The notes under the pieces were generated by a model, which worked only from the letters and a program-made list of their open reading frames with translations, ran no database searches and was not told the DNA's origin. Below are positions 1-8,210 of a stretch of 42,545 nt of DNA, piece after piece. Source of the DNA: Rickettsiales bacterium (GTDB lineage: Bacteria; Pseudomonadota; Alphaproteobacteria; Rickettsiales; SXRF01); contig SXRF01000081.1 of NCBI GenBank assembly GCA_005792635.1, positions 1 through 42,545 on the forward strand. The letters are read 5' to 3'. The stretch's first letter is position 1. Every line of letters begins with the position of its first letter. The translations under genes and the position numbers were made by a program.

Positions 1-696
1 CTGCTGCCGCACGGCTATGAAGGGCAAGGGCCAGAGCATAGCTCGGCAAGGTTGGAACGCTATTTGCAGCTCTGCGCCGAGGATAATATGCAGGTGGCGA
101 ATTGCACCACACCCGCCAATTTTTTCCACGCACTGCGCCGCCAGATTAAGCGCGACTTCCGCAAACCGCTGGTGGTTATGACACCGAAATCATTGCTCCG
201 CCATAAACTCGCCGTTTCCGATTTGGCGGATTTCGGCGCGGATAAACATTTCCAGCGCATCATTACCGAAACGGAAAAACTGGCGAAGGATGACAAAATC
301 CGCCGCGTGGTGATTTGCTCGGGCAAGGTGTATTATGATTTATTTGAAGCCCGCGCCGCGCAGAATCTTGACGATGTGGCGATTATCCGCATGGAGCAAT
401 ATTACCCATTCCCAGAGCGCGAGCTGGCAGCCGAGCTAAAACGCTATAAAAACGCGGAAATAGTCTGGTGTCAGGAAGAACCAAAAAACATGGGCGCATG
501 GACATTCGTTCAGTCGCGCATCGAGGACACGATGGAAAGCAGCGGACGAAGCGACCGCCTGCGCTATGCTGGTCGCCCAGAAGCAGCCTCACCCGCCGTT
601 GGCTATCTAAAAGTCCACGAACAACAGCAAAAAGCACTGGTGGAACAAGCACTTACCCTGCAAACCACCCCGCTAAAGAAAAGAATGATTGGGTAG
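1..696 (+). CDS. sucA: 2-oxoglutarate dehydrogenase E1 component, C-terminal part (start outside window)
   Basis: This is the C-terminal end of the thiamine-diphosphate E1 subunit of the 2-oxoglutarate dehydrogenase complex, which decarboxylates 2-oxoglutarate in the TCA cycle. The frame is open from base 1 and begins with LLPHGYEGQGPEHSSARLER, a conserved stretch of SucA. Further on are VVMTPKSLLRH and WCQEEPKNMGAW, also typical of the SucA C-terminal domain. The real start lies upstream of the window, so the internal TTG at 52 is not a start. The gene ends at TAG 694-696. SucB (E2), which normally follows sucA, is absent; the next gene is infC. An E3 gene (lpdA) lies at 8561-9949 on the other strand. 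Identity is firm from the motifs; only the N-terminal length is unknown. Confidence 0.96.
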   Translation: MLPHGYEGQGPEHSSARLERYLQLCAEDNMQVANCTTPANFFHALRRQIKRDFRKPLVVMTPKSLLRHKLAVSDLADFGADKHFQRIITETEKLAKDDKIRRVVICSGKVYYDLFEARAAQNLDDVAIIRMEQYYPFPERELAAELKRYKNAEIVWCQEEPKNMGAWTFVQSRIEDTMESSGRSDRLRYAGRPEAASPAVGYLKVHEQQQKALVEQALTLQTTPLKKRMIG

Positions 697-818
697 CGTG
701 AATTTGCATGCAATAATCCCCTCCCAGAGCATATTTTCCTGTGCTATGGTTGGTTTTGCAGTGTTTGGAAGTGATGTTTGAAGTTTTGCAAAACAAGACA
801 TAACGACCAGTTTTTCAC

Positions 819-855
819 TTGCAGTTGATAATCATTCGCAACAAAAGACTATAAT
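819..855 (+). promoter_or_regulatory. Sigma70-like promoter overlapped by a Fur-like palindrome
   Basis: The 318-bp gap between sucA and infC holds a perfect TATAAT at 850-855 and a TTGATA at 825-830, spaced 19 bp. The -35 region lies inside a 23-bp dyad at 819-841 of the form TTGC-N3-TGAT-N-ATCA-N3-GCAA. Its core TGATAATCATT equals eleven consecutive positions of the classical Fur box. A transcript would begin near 862 and carry an infC leader of about 150 nt. The dyad and the promoter hexamers are seen directly; that a Fur-family protein binds there is inference. I see no other gene in 697-1014. Confidence 0.45.
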
Positions 856-988
856 CGCTTTTTACTTGATTTTTTCTATATTTTCGTTATTAGAAGGCAC
901 GGCAATGATTTATTAATCTTTTGCTGATATATTGGGTTTTGGGTGCATTGAGAGTTTGCGCCGTAATAGAATTTTTAGGAGGACTGGT

Positions 989-1018
989 TTGGTTACAATT
1001 AAGTTTGGTTTGGTATGA
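989..1018 (+). promoter_or_regulatory. Possible 9-codon leader ORF coupled to infC
   Basis: A strong Shine-Dalgarno AGGAGG at 977-982 stands 6 nt before a TTG at 989, which opens a short frame encoding MVTIKFGLV. Its stop TGA (1016-1018) overlaps the infC ATG (1015-1017) as ATGA. The infC ATG itself has no ribosome-binding site at the right distance: AGGAGG is 32 nt upstream, and TAA at 1000-1002 closes the infC frame just before the ATG. The arrangement suggests that infC is translated by coupling to this leader. This is inference from sequence; ribosome data would be needed. Confidence 0.4.
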
Positions 1019-1527
1019 GTCGCCCTGACGAACCCCGCATAAACCGCGAAATAGTCGCGTCATCTATCCGTTTAGTAGATCAAAATGGCAACATGGTTGG
1101 TGTCGTTTCTACCGCCGAGGCTATGTCTATGGCGGAAAAAGCTGGTCTTGACTTGGTTGAAATTTCTCCCAATGCCGCCCCTCCCGTGTGCAAAATCCTT
1201 GACTACGGCAAATATCGCTATGAAATCCAAAAAAAGGCGCATGAAGCCCGCAAAAAGCAAAAAGTCGTGGTGGTGAAGGAAATCAAGCTCCGCCCGATGA
1301 TTGATAAGCATGATCTGGAAATCAAAATGCGTAACACGCTTGCGTTCCTTGAAGAAGGTGACAAAGTGCGGATTACGCTTCGTTTCCGTGGTCGGGAGAT
1401 GGATCACTCAGATATTGGCATGAAGGTCATCAATCAGGTGCAGGCTACCCTCGCCGAACATGCAAAAATTGAGCAACATCCGCGCATTGAAGGCAAGCAA
1501 ATATCGATGATGGTCGGTCCAAAATAG
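1015..1527 (+). CDS. infC: Translation initiation factor IF-3
   Basis: IF-3 binds the 30S subunit, keeps it apart from 50S and checks start codon-tRNA pairing. The 170-residue product has the usual length and both domains. The N-terminal domain has RINREI near residue 8 and LVDQNGNMVGVVS. The linker region contains KILDYGKYRYE. The C-terminal domain has KEIKLRPMIDKHDLEIK and KVRITLRFRGREM. ATG 1015 is the only in-frame ATG before the conserved N-terminus, because TAA at 1000-1002 blocks extension. The good Shine-Dalgarno belongs to a short upstream frame at 989, so initiation may be coupled. rpmI and rplT, the usual partners in many bacteria, do not follow; mfd converges 4 bp away. Confidence 0.97.
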   Translation: MSRPDEPRINREIVASSIRLVDQNGNMVGVVSTAEAMSMAEKAGLDLVEISPNAAPPVCKILDYGKYRYEIQKKAHEARKKQKVVVVKEIKLRPMIDKHDLEIKMRNTLAFLEEGDKVRITLRFRGREMDHSDIGMKVINQVQATLAEHAKIEQHPRIEGKQISMMVGPK

Positions 1528-1531
1528 GTCG

Positions 1532-4500
1532 TTAAAAACCTCCAAGTTCCATCAGCAACTTCCTCACCAAAGCAATCTTTTCCCCGGCGTTTTTCCATTC
1601 ATGGGTGAAGACCAATTTCTGGTCGGGACGGAGTTTTAGGGTTCGTGGGTTGCGCTGAATGTGGCGCAGCAAGGCTTCTGGGTTTGCCACAGCGTTGTTG
1701 TGGAAGCTAATCACCGCGCCTTTTTCGCCAGTGTCCACGCGCTCCACGCCCGCTTTTTTGCACAGCAACTTCAAATTCAGTGTGGTGATTAGGTGTGAAA
1801 CTTCTTCGGGCATCGCGCCAAATCTATCCACCATTTCGGCGGCGAAACTATTTATTTCGTCTTCACTATCCATTTCCGCCACGCGCTTATATAGCCCAAG
1901 CCGTAAGCCCAAATCCCCAACATAAGTTTCAGGAATGAGGACGGAAATTCCGAGATTTATCGTAGGAGAATAGTCGTCAGCGGTCAGCGGTCGGTGGTCA
2001 GGATTCTCTTCTTCACTGTCAGCTGACAACTGACTTCTGATCGCTGCGACAGCCTCCTCTAGCATCTGCTGATACAGCTCAATTCCCACTTCTTTAATGT
2101 GTCCTGATTGTTCCTCGCCAACGAGGTTTCCAAATCCGCGAATGTCCATATCATGGCTGGCGAGGGTAAAGCCCGCGCCGAGTGTATCTAGGGTTTGCAT
2201 AACTTCCAGCCGTTTTGTTGCTTGCTTGGTTAGCTCGCGGTGGTGTGGCAACAGGAAATAAGCATAAGCACGAGTTTTTCCGCGCCCAACCCGCCCGCGC
2301 ATTTGATATAGCTGTGCCAGCCCGAACAAATGAGCGTTGTGGATAATCATGGTGTTGGCGGTTGGAATATCCAGCCCTGACTCAATAATCGCGGTGGAGA
2401 GCAGAATATCATATTTCCCGTCATAAAAATCATTCATCAGCTCGTCTAGTTCGCTGGCGGGAAGTTGCCCGTGGGCGATGGCTATTTTTGCTTCGGGAAT
2501 CAGCTCGGCAAGCTGCCATTTCAGGTCAGCGATATATTTGATGCGCGGTGTCACCACAAAACATTTCCCGCCGCGGTGCAGCTCGCGCTGGATGGCTTCT
2601 TTGATAATCACCGTGTCAAAAGGAATAACGAATGAGCGAACGGCGAGCCTGTCCACAGGTGGCGTGGTGATGAGACTTAAATCACGAACACCAGTCAGAG
2701 CCATTTGCAAAGTGCGCGGAATTGGCGTTGCGGACAATGTCAGCACATGAACATCCGATTTTAGTTCCTTCAGTTTTTCCTTCTGTCCAACGCCGAAATG
2801 CTGCTCCTCATCCACAATCACCAAGCCTAGTCGTGCAAATTTTATGGTTTTGGCGAGTAGCGCGTGCGTGCCGATAACAATATCCACTTTGCCTTCAGCC
2901 AGTTTCTCTTTCGTGTCTTTTTGTTCTTTAGGAGTCACCATCCGCGAAAGCTGGCGCACTACGATATTCGTTCCTGAAAATCTATCACGGAAATTGCGAT
3001 AATGCTGACGAGCTAGCAGAGTGGTGGGGCAGACAATCGCGACTTGCAGAGGCTTATATTCATTGCAAGCGGTGGCGAATGCAGCCCGCAGCGCAACCTC
3101 CGTTTTACCAAAGCCAACATCGCCGCAAATAAGCCTGTCCATTGGTTTGCCGCTTCGTAAATCTTCCAGAACCTCGTCAATCGCTCGTTGTTGATCTTCG
3201 GTTTCAACATACGGAAATCTAGCGCAGAAATCATCATAAGCGATTTTTTGCGCCTCTATTTCTGGTGCTTGTTTTATATGTCGCTCGGCGGCGATTTTAA
3301 GCAAGGCTTCTGCAGCAATTTTTATGCGTTGCTTTAGTTTTGCCTTCCGTGCCTGCCATGACGCACCGCCGAGTTTGTCAAGCTGAGTGCCGTCTTCATC
3401 CAATCCAAATCGTGAAAGGAGTTCTATATTTTCAACGGGCAAAAACAGCTTATCATCGCCAGCATAAACCAGCTTCAGACAATCATGCGCCGCGCCCGAA
3501 ACCGTAAGCGTAATCAGCCCTTCAAAGCGACCAATGCCATGCTCCTTATGCACTAGCAAATCACCCTCAGCAAAACTTGCCGCTTCCTGCATAAAAATTT
3601 CGGAGGATTTTTTCTTTTTCGGAGCGCGGGCGATGCGTTCACCCAGCACATCTTGCTCGCTAAAAATGCGTAAATTTTCCGTTTCAAAACCTTGCTCAAG
3701 CGGAAGAACGCAAAGTCCAATATTTTTGCCTTTTATATTTTTCACTTCGCGCCAGCTATCAATGCGGATAGTGTGGAAATTATGCTCCATCAGCAAGGTT
3801 TGCAAGCGTTCTCGCGTTCCCGCCGAAAAACAGGCAAGCATTATTGCCTTACCTTTTTCTGCTTGATCTTTTAGCTGCATAAAGGGGGTATTATCCGCAT
3901 TTCCTTGGCTGAAGCGCATGGTGGGCTTTAGACCGAGACTCAAACCATGGTTGTCATGCCAGCGAAGGATGGCATCCAGCTCTTTCTTTCCACTAGATGC
4001 CACATCGCTAAGTTTTCCTTGCATCTCGCTGCGCTCGCTGGGAAAACTTGCGTCTGGCATGACAGTAAATGGAGAGAAAATAAGATTATCATGTTCGGCA
4101 AGCAAATTTGCCCAATCATCCTTCATGATAAAAAAGCTATCAGGCGGAATAGGATTATAGATTGTTTCAGTAGCGAAACTATTTTTTTTGCTAGCAGTGG
4201 TGGTGGCAAATTTCCGCGCTTCATAATAGTCAAGGATTGATTCCTGTCGTTCAGCAATCGCACTAGTGGCTTCGCTATCCATGGTTATCAATGCGTTATC
4301 GCAATAGTCAAAAATCGTTTCGGTTGCGTCATAAAATAGCGGCAAAAAATGCTCCATACCGATATGGTTCGCGCCTTCGGAAATCGCTTCATATAGCGGG
4401 TCTTGCTTGCTAATTGCGCCAAATAAATCACGATACCCACTACGGAAATTGGCGATGGTTTTTTCGTTTAGCAAAACCTCGCTCATGGGCAGCAGTGAAA

Positions 4501-5122
4501 AACTTTCAAGTGAGCCGCTGGAAATCTGCGTCATTGGGTCAAATTGTTTGATGCTTTCCACCTCATCACCAAATAAATCAAGGCGCACACCAGCATCCGC
4601 GCCAGAGGGAATTATATCCATAATTCCACCGCGCATCGCGAATTCCCCAGCCTCCATAGCTTTTCCCGCACGGCGATAGCCTTGCTCAAGCAAATAATTG
4701 ACTAGCTCGTCCTGCTTTAATTTTTCGCCTTTTCGCACGGAAAATGATATTTTCTGCATCACCGCGCGAGGGGGCAATTTTTGCAAGGCTGCACTTACAG
4801 TGGTGAGGATTATTTTATGCCCTTTTGCGTTTCCTCTGGCGAGCGTTGCCAAAGTCCGCATCCGCGCCGCCATGATGCTTGGGTGGGGCGATGCGCGGTC
4901 ATAAGGCATACATTCCCAAGCTGGAAAGGCTAAAATCTCCGCGTCAGGTGCGAAAAAAGCCAGTGTGCTGGCTAAAAGTTCCAAATGCCTGTCGCTGGCG
5001 GCGATATGTAAAATAGTTTTCGGCGCGGGCAGCGGCGGCACATTTCCAGAAATTAACCGAGAAATCACAAGACCTTGCGCGTTAGCAGGAACGCCGTACA
5101 GTATGGTGGATAGTTTGTTCAT
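1532..5122 (-). CDS. mfd: Transcription-repair coupling factor Mfd
   Basis: Mfd displaces RNA polymerase stalled at DNA lesions and recruits UvrA. The product has 1196 residues, against about 1150 in E. coli. The N-terminal UvrB-like region is followed by the RNAP-interacting domain (VHKEHGIGRFEGL). The RecG-like translocase has Walker A GDVGFGKT near residue 670 and the box DEEQHFG near 774. The C-terminal TRCF domain includes INLGISVLIPETYV. The extra length is largely explained by two stretches that look like repeat insertions: residues about 354-390 (encoded by 3953-4063) and about 1028-1049 (encoded by 1976-2041). Both keep the frame and avoid the motor motifs. The start ATG 5122 overlaps the sdhE stop by 4 nt, so the two are probably co-transcribed. 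recG, a common neighbour in alphaproteobacteria, is not upstream. Confidence 0.97.
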   Translation of the reverse strand: MNKLSTILYGVPANAQGLVISRLISGNVPPLPAPKTILHIAASDRHLELLASTLAFFAPDAEILAFPAWECMPYDRASPHPSIMAARMRTLATLARGNAKGHKIILTTVSAALQKLPPRAVMQKISFSVRKGEKLKQDELVNYLLEQGYRRAGKAMEAGEFAMRGGIMDIIPSGADAGVRLDLFGDEVESIKQFDPMTQISSGSLESFSLLPMSEVLLNEKTIANFRSGYRDLFGAISKQDPLYEAISEGANHIGMEHFLPLFYDATETIFDYCDNALITMDSEATSAIAERQESILDYYEARKFATTTASKKNSFATETIYNPIPPDSFFIMKDDWANLLAEHDNLIFSPFTVMPDASFPSERSEMQGKLSDVASSGKKELDAILRWHDNHGLSLGLKPTMRFSQGNADNTPFMQLKDQAEKGKAIMLACFSAGTRERLQTLLMEHNFHTIRIDSWREVKNIKGKNIGLCVLPLEQGFETENLRIFSEQDVLGERIARAPKKKKSSEIFMQEAASFAEGDLLVHKEHGIGRFEGLITLTVSGAAHDCLKLVYAGDDKLFLPVENIELLSRFGLDEDGTQLDKLGGASWQARKAKLKQRIKIAAEALLKIAAERHIKQAPEIEAQKIAYDDFCARFPYVETEDQQRAIDEVLEDLRSGKPMDRLICGDVGFGKTEVALRAAFATACNEYKPLQVAIVCPTTLLARQHYRNFRDRFSGTNIVVRQLSRMVTPKEQKDTKEKLAEGKVDIVIGTHALLAKTIKFARLGLVIVDEEQHFGVGQKEKLKELKSDVHVLTLSATPIPRTLQMALTGVRDLSLITTPPVDRLAVRSFVIPFDTVIIKEAIQRELHRGGKCFVVTPRIKYIADLKWQLAELIPEAKIAIAHGQLPASELDELMNDFYDGKYDILLSTAIIESGLDIPTANTMIIHNAHLFGLAQLYQMRGRVGRGKTRAYAYFLLPHHRELTKQATKRLEVMQTLDTLGAGFTLASHDMDIRGFGNLVGEEQSGHIKEVGIELYQQMLEEAVAAIRSQLSADSEEENPDHRPLTADDYSPTINLGISVLIPETYVGDLGLRLGLYKRVAEMDSEDEINSFAAEMVDRFGAMPEEVSHLITTLNLKLLCKKAGVERVDTGEKGAVISFHNNAVANPEALLRHIQRNPRTLKLRPDQKLVFTHEWKNAGEKIALVRKLLMELGGF
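1976..2041. repeat. Low-complexity GTCAGCGGTCAG/CTGACAACTGAC repeat inside mfd
   Basis: The segment has near-tandem GGTCAGC/GGTGGTCAG units on its left and CTGTCAGCTGACAACTGAC on its right, with a short spacer. It encodes mainly polar residues (RSQLSADSEEENPDHRPLTA) in Mfd, directly between the YQQMLEEAVAAI helix and the conserved INLGISVLIPE segment. Tandem units of this kind are usually intergenic. No second copy was seen in the window, so the claim that it is an insertion rests on its composition and on its position in a normally short linker. Confidence 0.5.
3953..4063. repeat. Family 1 palindromic element inserted in frame in mfd
   Basis: The 111-bp segment begins GTCATGCCAGCGAAGGATGG and ends GGCATGAC. 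The start matches the intergenic family 1 copies at 8078 and 17390 (complement) almost base for base. The interior is diverged but palindromic: AAGTTTTCC at 4010 pairs with GGAAAACTT at 4041. At 37 codons it keeps the mfd frame. It encodes residues about 354-390 (VMPDASFPSERSEMQG and onward), flanked by sequence that reads normally for Mfd (SPF before, GLKPTMRF after). Confidence 0.75.
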
Positions 5123-5409
5123 GCGCCAGAATACTGCCCATAAGGCTTAAGTGCCTGCAAAATTGCCTTATATTCCTCGTTTTTCACTGGTTGTTTTTCC
5201 ACCAGCCAATCCCAGATGTCGGCGTCGTTTTCATCTAGCAATTTTTCATATATATCAAGCTGCTCCGCGGGTAATTTATGTAGATTTTCATCGGCAAACC
5301 GCCCGAGAATGAGGTCAGTTTCCTTCCAGCCGCGATGCCAACTGCGATAGCGCAGCCGTTTTATGCGGATTTCGTCATTTAATGCGGTGCTGATTAATTC
5401 TTTTTTCAT
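5119..5409 (-). CDS. sdhE: FAD assembly factor SdhE (succinate dehydrogenase assembly factor 2 family)
   Basis: SdhE helps attach FAD covalently to the flavoprotein subunit of succinate dehydrogenase. The 96-residue protein has the family layout: basic helix RIKRLRYRSWHRGWKETD with the RGxxE motif (RGWKE), then LILGRFA, and the acidic stretch YEKLLDENDADIWDWLV. It matches the family length. Its stop overlaps the mfd start (ATGA-type overlap), a gene order known in other alphaproteobacteria. The N-terminal extension MKKELISTALNDE is slightly longer than in enterobacterial homologues. The next gene upstream is divergent. Confidence 0.9.
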   Translation of the reverse strand: MKKELISTALNDEIRIKRLRYRSWHRGWKETDLILGRFADENLHKLPAEQLDIYEKLLDENDADIWDWLVEKQPVKNEEYKAILQALKPYGQYSGA

Positions 5410-5463
5410 AATTGTAATTTAGAGTGAAGCCTCCAAATATACAAGAGGGAAGGTGAAAGATAT

Positions 5464-6375
5464 ATGCCACTTGAATATCGCAGCAATGAAGCGGTCATGA
5501 CCATTTGCCAGAATAATGCGGCAAAAACTATCACCATCAGCGCATTAAACGGGGCAGCAGAGGGGCTTATCGGCTTTTCAGCGGCTGAATTAGTGGGCAA
5601 GCCCATTGCAAGCATACTTCCCCCACGAATTGCCGAATTACTTTTGGAATATGTTGAGTTTGAAGACTACGCCAATGATGTTGGCATGGTGCTTAGTCGG
5701 GTGCAAAGCTTTAGTATTATCGGCAAGGACGGACGCGAAAAATCCTATCGCCTCAAGCTATCACAAGCGGAATCTGGCGGTGGCGCGTTGTTTTTTGCCC
5801 TAGTTTTGCAGGACACATTGGGCGCACGAAAAAACGAAGCTATCAAAGGCGCGATACAGCAAAATTTCAAGGGGCATGAGTCTCTGGATGCGGCGACAGG
5901 TCTGCCTGATCGAACTTCTCTGCTAAAAGATATTGAGCTAATGAAATATTATAGAGCGAGCAGCAATATTAATGCTTGTTTTGGGGTTATACGCATTGAT
6001 TTTTACAACGAATTACTTGCACAAAATGGCAAGGCGGTGGTCGATGGCTTGCTGAAACATTTAATCGTAACTGCGCGGCAAAGCTTGCGTCCAGACGATG
6101 TTTTGGGAAGTATTGGCGGTGGGAAAATTGCGGTTTTATTGGTCGACGCACAACCGTCATCGGCGCGAATGGTGTTTAACCGTTTGCGCTGGCAAATCGC
6201 CGCTAATCCCTATGTTTATACCGAGAAATCCTCAATTGGCACGAGTGTGAGCATCAGTTTCTGCAATATTGACGCCTCGTTTGACGAAAAAGAAATAATT
6301 TCGCAGTGCGAGCAAACTCTAGCCAACCTACCACCTGAGGCAACGAATACCCTAATTGAGGTAAGCGTTGGTTAG
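5464..6375 (+). CDS. PAS domain protein with degenerate GGDEF domain
   Basis: A 303-residue soluble protein with no membrane segment. Residues about 15-115 look like a PAS sensor ([18 protein letters not shown]). Residues about 142-300 fold as a GGDEF domain, starting with [13 protein letters not shown] and IRIDFYNEL, where Asp179 is the usual first metal ligand. The signature GG(D/E)EF is replaced by GGGKI at residues 218-222, so diguanylate cyclase activity is unlikely; it may bind a nucleotide or act as a regulatory partner. The start ATG 5464 has AGGTGA seven bases upstream. It is divergent from sdhE and its 3' end overlaps the convergent MCP-like gene by 4 bp. Output and ligand are unknown. 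Confidence 0.8.
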   Translation: MPLEYRSNEAVMTICQNNAAKTITISALNGAAEGLIGFSAAELVGKPIASILPPRIAELLLEYVEFEDYANDVGMVLSRVQSFSIIGKDGREKSYRLKLSQAESGGGALFFALVLQDTLGARKNEAIKGAIQQNFKGHESLDAATGLPDRTSLLKDIELMKYYRASSNINACFGVIRIDFYNELLAQNGKAVVDGLLKHLIVTARQSLRPDDVLGSIGGGKIAVLLVDAQPSSARMVFNRLRWQIAANPYVYTEKSSIGTSVSISFCNIDASFDEKEIISQCEQTLANLPPEATNTLIEVSVG

Positions 6376-7406
6376 TGATTTTCCTCTGGCTTTTGGATAA
6401 TAACTCCCCACCAGCCTAGCCCGTCATATTCCTGATAGCCGATTGTTCTGGCGAAAGCGATTGTATTGCCAGCCTCATCAAAATAGAAGCCCTTGGTTTT
6501 ACCAGCGTTACTTAGCGGGAAATGGCTAAGTAAATCCTGCCCATCCGATGCGGCGATAATGCGCGATTTGTTATCAAGCAGCAAAACTCGGGAGCGCGAC
6601 CACTCCAAAGCCGTTAAGTTTGGCTCATCACAAACAATGCCCCGCGCCTGATCCTGCCAGTCAAAATACACGCCAAGCACGCCGATAACCTCACCGTTCA
6701 AATCACCCCCACGGCGCACAGCAGCGGAATAACACGCCACAGCGCGGTTGCCATGTAGCGGCGAATTGTAAATATCATCCACGATATATTGATCGCCGCT
6801 TGTTGTGTTCATCGCGCTCGCAAACCAATTATAGCGGCTAGCATCCGCGCCAATAACCGCTGGAAAACGGTCGGAATTTGAGCTGGCGACGATTTTTCCG
6901 TTGGTATCCACCAACAACAAATCCAAATAAACCGAGTAAAAGCGATTGATAATCCCCAGCCTTTGACTGGCGTGTTGCTTGCTATCATTAGTTATATTTT
7001 CCAAGCACTTAACCGATGCGTCATCGGTCGCCCACCAGCGCACATCGGCGGTGCGCTCATATAAATTGCGAACAATAAGCTGCACCAAGGTTTGCGCCAT
7101 TTCCGACAGGCGACCATAATGCGAAGTTTCAAATTGCTGGCTCAAGCTTTCGGTTTGCTCGGATATGCGCTTGAGAACATTGGTTCGCAGCTCTTTTGAA
7201 TTGCTTGCCGCCTGCGAAGCGAGGGATTTTACTTCCTGCGCCACCACGGCAAAACCTTTGCCATATTCGCCCGCCCGCGCCGCCTCAATAGTGGCGTTCA
7301 GGGCTAGCAAATTGGTTTGCGAAGCGATTTTTTCATTAGTCTGTGCAAATTTCTGCACTTCACTTTGGATAGTCTGAATAACGGTTTTAATTTGAACGCT
7401 TGACAT
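6372..7406 (-). CDS. Soluble MCP-tip protein with C-terminal Cache-type sensor domain
   Basis: A 344-residue protein with inverted receptor architecture. Residues about 24-70 are the hairpin tip of chemoreceptor signalling domains ([18 protein letters not shown], then [13 protein letters not shown]). This part is unusually short, about 95 residues, so it lacks most of the methylation helices. The rest reads as a Cache-like sensor: [17 protein letters not shown] near 113, [14 protein letters not shown], and [13 protein letters not shown]. No signal peptide or membrane segment is visible, so the sensor should be cytoplasmic. A GAAGGG Shine-Dalgarno precedes ATG 7406. No che genes are nearby. 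It may pair with a CheA elsewhere or act outside chemotaxis. Domain calls are from motif reading only. Confidence 0.75.
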   Translation of the reverse strand: MSSVQIKTVIQTIQSEVQKFAQTNEKIASQTNLLALNATIEAARAGEYGKGFAVVAQEVKSLASQAASNSKELRTNVLKRISEQTESLSQQFETSHYGRLSEMAQTLVQLIVRNLYERTADVRWWATDDASVKCLENITNDSKQHASQRLGIINRFYSVYLDLLLVDTNGKIVASSNSDRFPAVIGADASRYNWFASAMNTTSGDQYIVDDIYNSPLHGNRAVACYSAAVRRGGDLNGEVIGVLGVYFDWQDQARGIVCDEPNLTALEWSRSRVLLLDNKSRIIAASDGQDLLSHFPLSNAGKTKGFYFDEAGNTIAFARTIGYQEYDGLGWWGVIIQKPEENH

Positions 7407-7515
7407 AAAAGCCCTTCTTGGAATCTTATTATTATCAACGCCCTAGCGACTACTTATTTTTTTATATTACCCCTACTGTATTATTTCAACGCAGCTTTGT
7501 CAATTGTTGTGGTAA

Positions 7516-7962
7516 TCAATGAATAGTTGCCCCATCTTTTTCTTTCTTCGAAGGATGCCCTATAGCAACAGCGTTTTCAGAAACTACATTAGCTGGACTT
7601 GCAACCTTATCATTAAACTCCGAATGCCTTTGCGCTAAAGCCTCCGCAACATCTGGATTATTTTTAAGAAATTCCTGCCCTTCTCTTCCTTCTAAAGCTG
7701 ACTTAACTATATAAACACCATTATCAGATAGTTCTTTAATAAAATATGGGGTTATTATTTCATGCGTTTTATCATCCAATCCAGATTCTCTTGCAATAGA
7801 GCTAGTAATAGCCATAAATTTAACAATCCCTCTAAGCTCTGTAAAAACATCAGACGCAAATTCGGGAGAAACATTTTTAGAATTTTGATTTATATAAGCC
7901 GCCAAATCAGCAGAATTACTTAGAGGTTTCATAACATTATTCCTAACAGTTTCGTTAAACAC
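7516..7962 (-). CDS. Hypothetical protein, 148 aa
   Basis: I do not recognise this protein. It is acidic and soluble-looking, mostly helical in composition, with no signal peptide or membrane segment and no cysteine. The gene is visibly more AT-rich than sucA, mfd or lpdA. The C-terminus is polar (HPSKKEKDGATIH). It stands alone on the minus strand behind a repeat-bearing gap of about 600 bp and has no operon partner. A genuine gene is likely because the frame is uninterrupted and starts with ATG, but no function can be proposed. Confidence 0.55.
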   Translation of the reverse strand: MFNETVRNNVMKPLSNSADLAAYINQNSKNVSPEFASDVFTELRGIVKFMAITSSIARESGLDDKTHEIITPYFIKELSDNGVYIVKSALEGREGQEFLKNNPDVAEALAQRHSEFNDKVASPANVVSENAVAIGHPSKKEKDGATIH

Positions 7963-8045
7963 AGCTTATTATTAACACAAAGTAACAAAAATTCAAGCGA
8001 TATTACGATTATTTACTCGCCATGTTATTTTATTCTGTCGTTGCG

Positions 8046-8210
8046 TATAGCCCTTAACGAATAGTTGGCAGTACTTTGTCATGCCAGCGAAGGCTGGCAT
8101 CCATGCCTAACCACAAGCTTTATAGCCAGTTGCATGGCATAGATTCCGCCCTTCGGCGGAATGACGATAATCTCTAACTATTCATTAATGGCTATTCATT
8201 AATGGCTATA
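8046..8210. repeat. Family 1 palindromic element with about 20-bp terminal inverted repeats
   Basis: The core 8078-8165 has one stem-loop at each end (GCCAGCGAAGGCTGGC, and TTCCGCCCTTCGGCGGAA) bounded by GTCAT and ATGAC. Outside it lie terminal inverted repeats: TATAGCCCTTAACGAATAG from 8046 matches the complement of CTATTCATTAATGGCTATA with two differences. The right end is duplicated in tandem (8179-8194 and 8195-8210). The copy at 17256 has the same layout in inverted orientation. It sits in the 7963-8560 gap; apart from this element and the next one I see nothing in that gap. Confidence 0.8.

Noticed and set aside
697-1014. tRNA or rRNA gene in the sucA-infC gap
   Set aside because: No cloverleaf or TTCGA-type T-loop arrangement could be found; the same holds for the other gaps that I read.
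1000-1017. Frameshift at the infC start joining TTG 989 to infC
   Set aside because: IF-3 is complete and of normal length from ATG 1015, so no extra N-terminus is needed; a leader ORF explains the sequence better.
5464-6375. Active diguanylate cyclase
   Set aside because: The GG(D/E)EF signature is GGGKI, without the catalytic acid.
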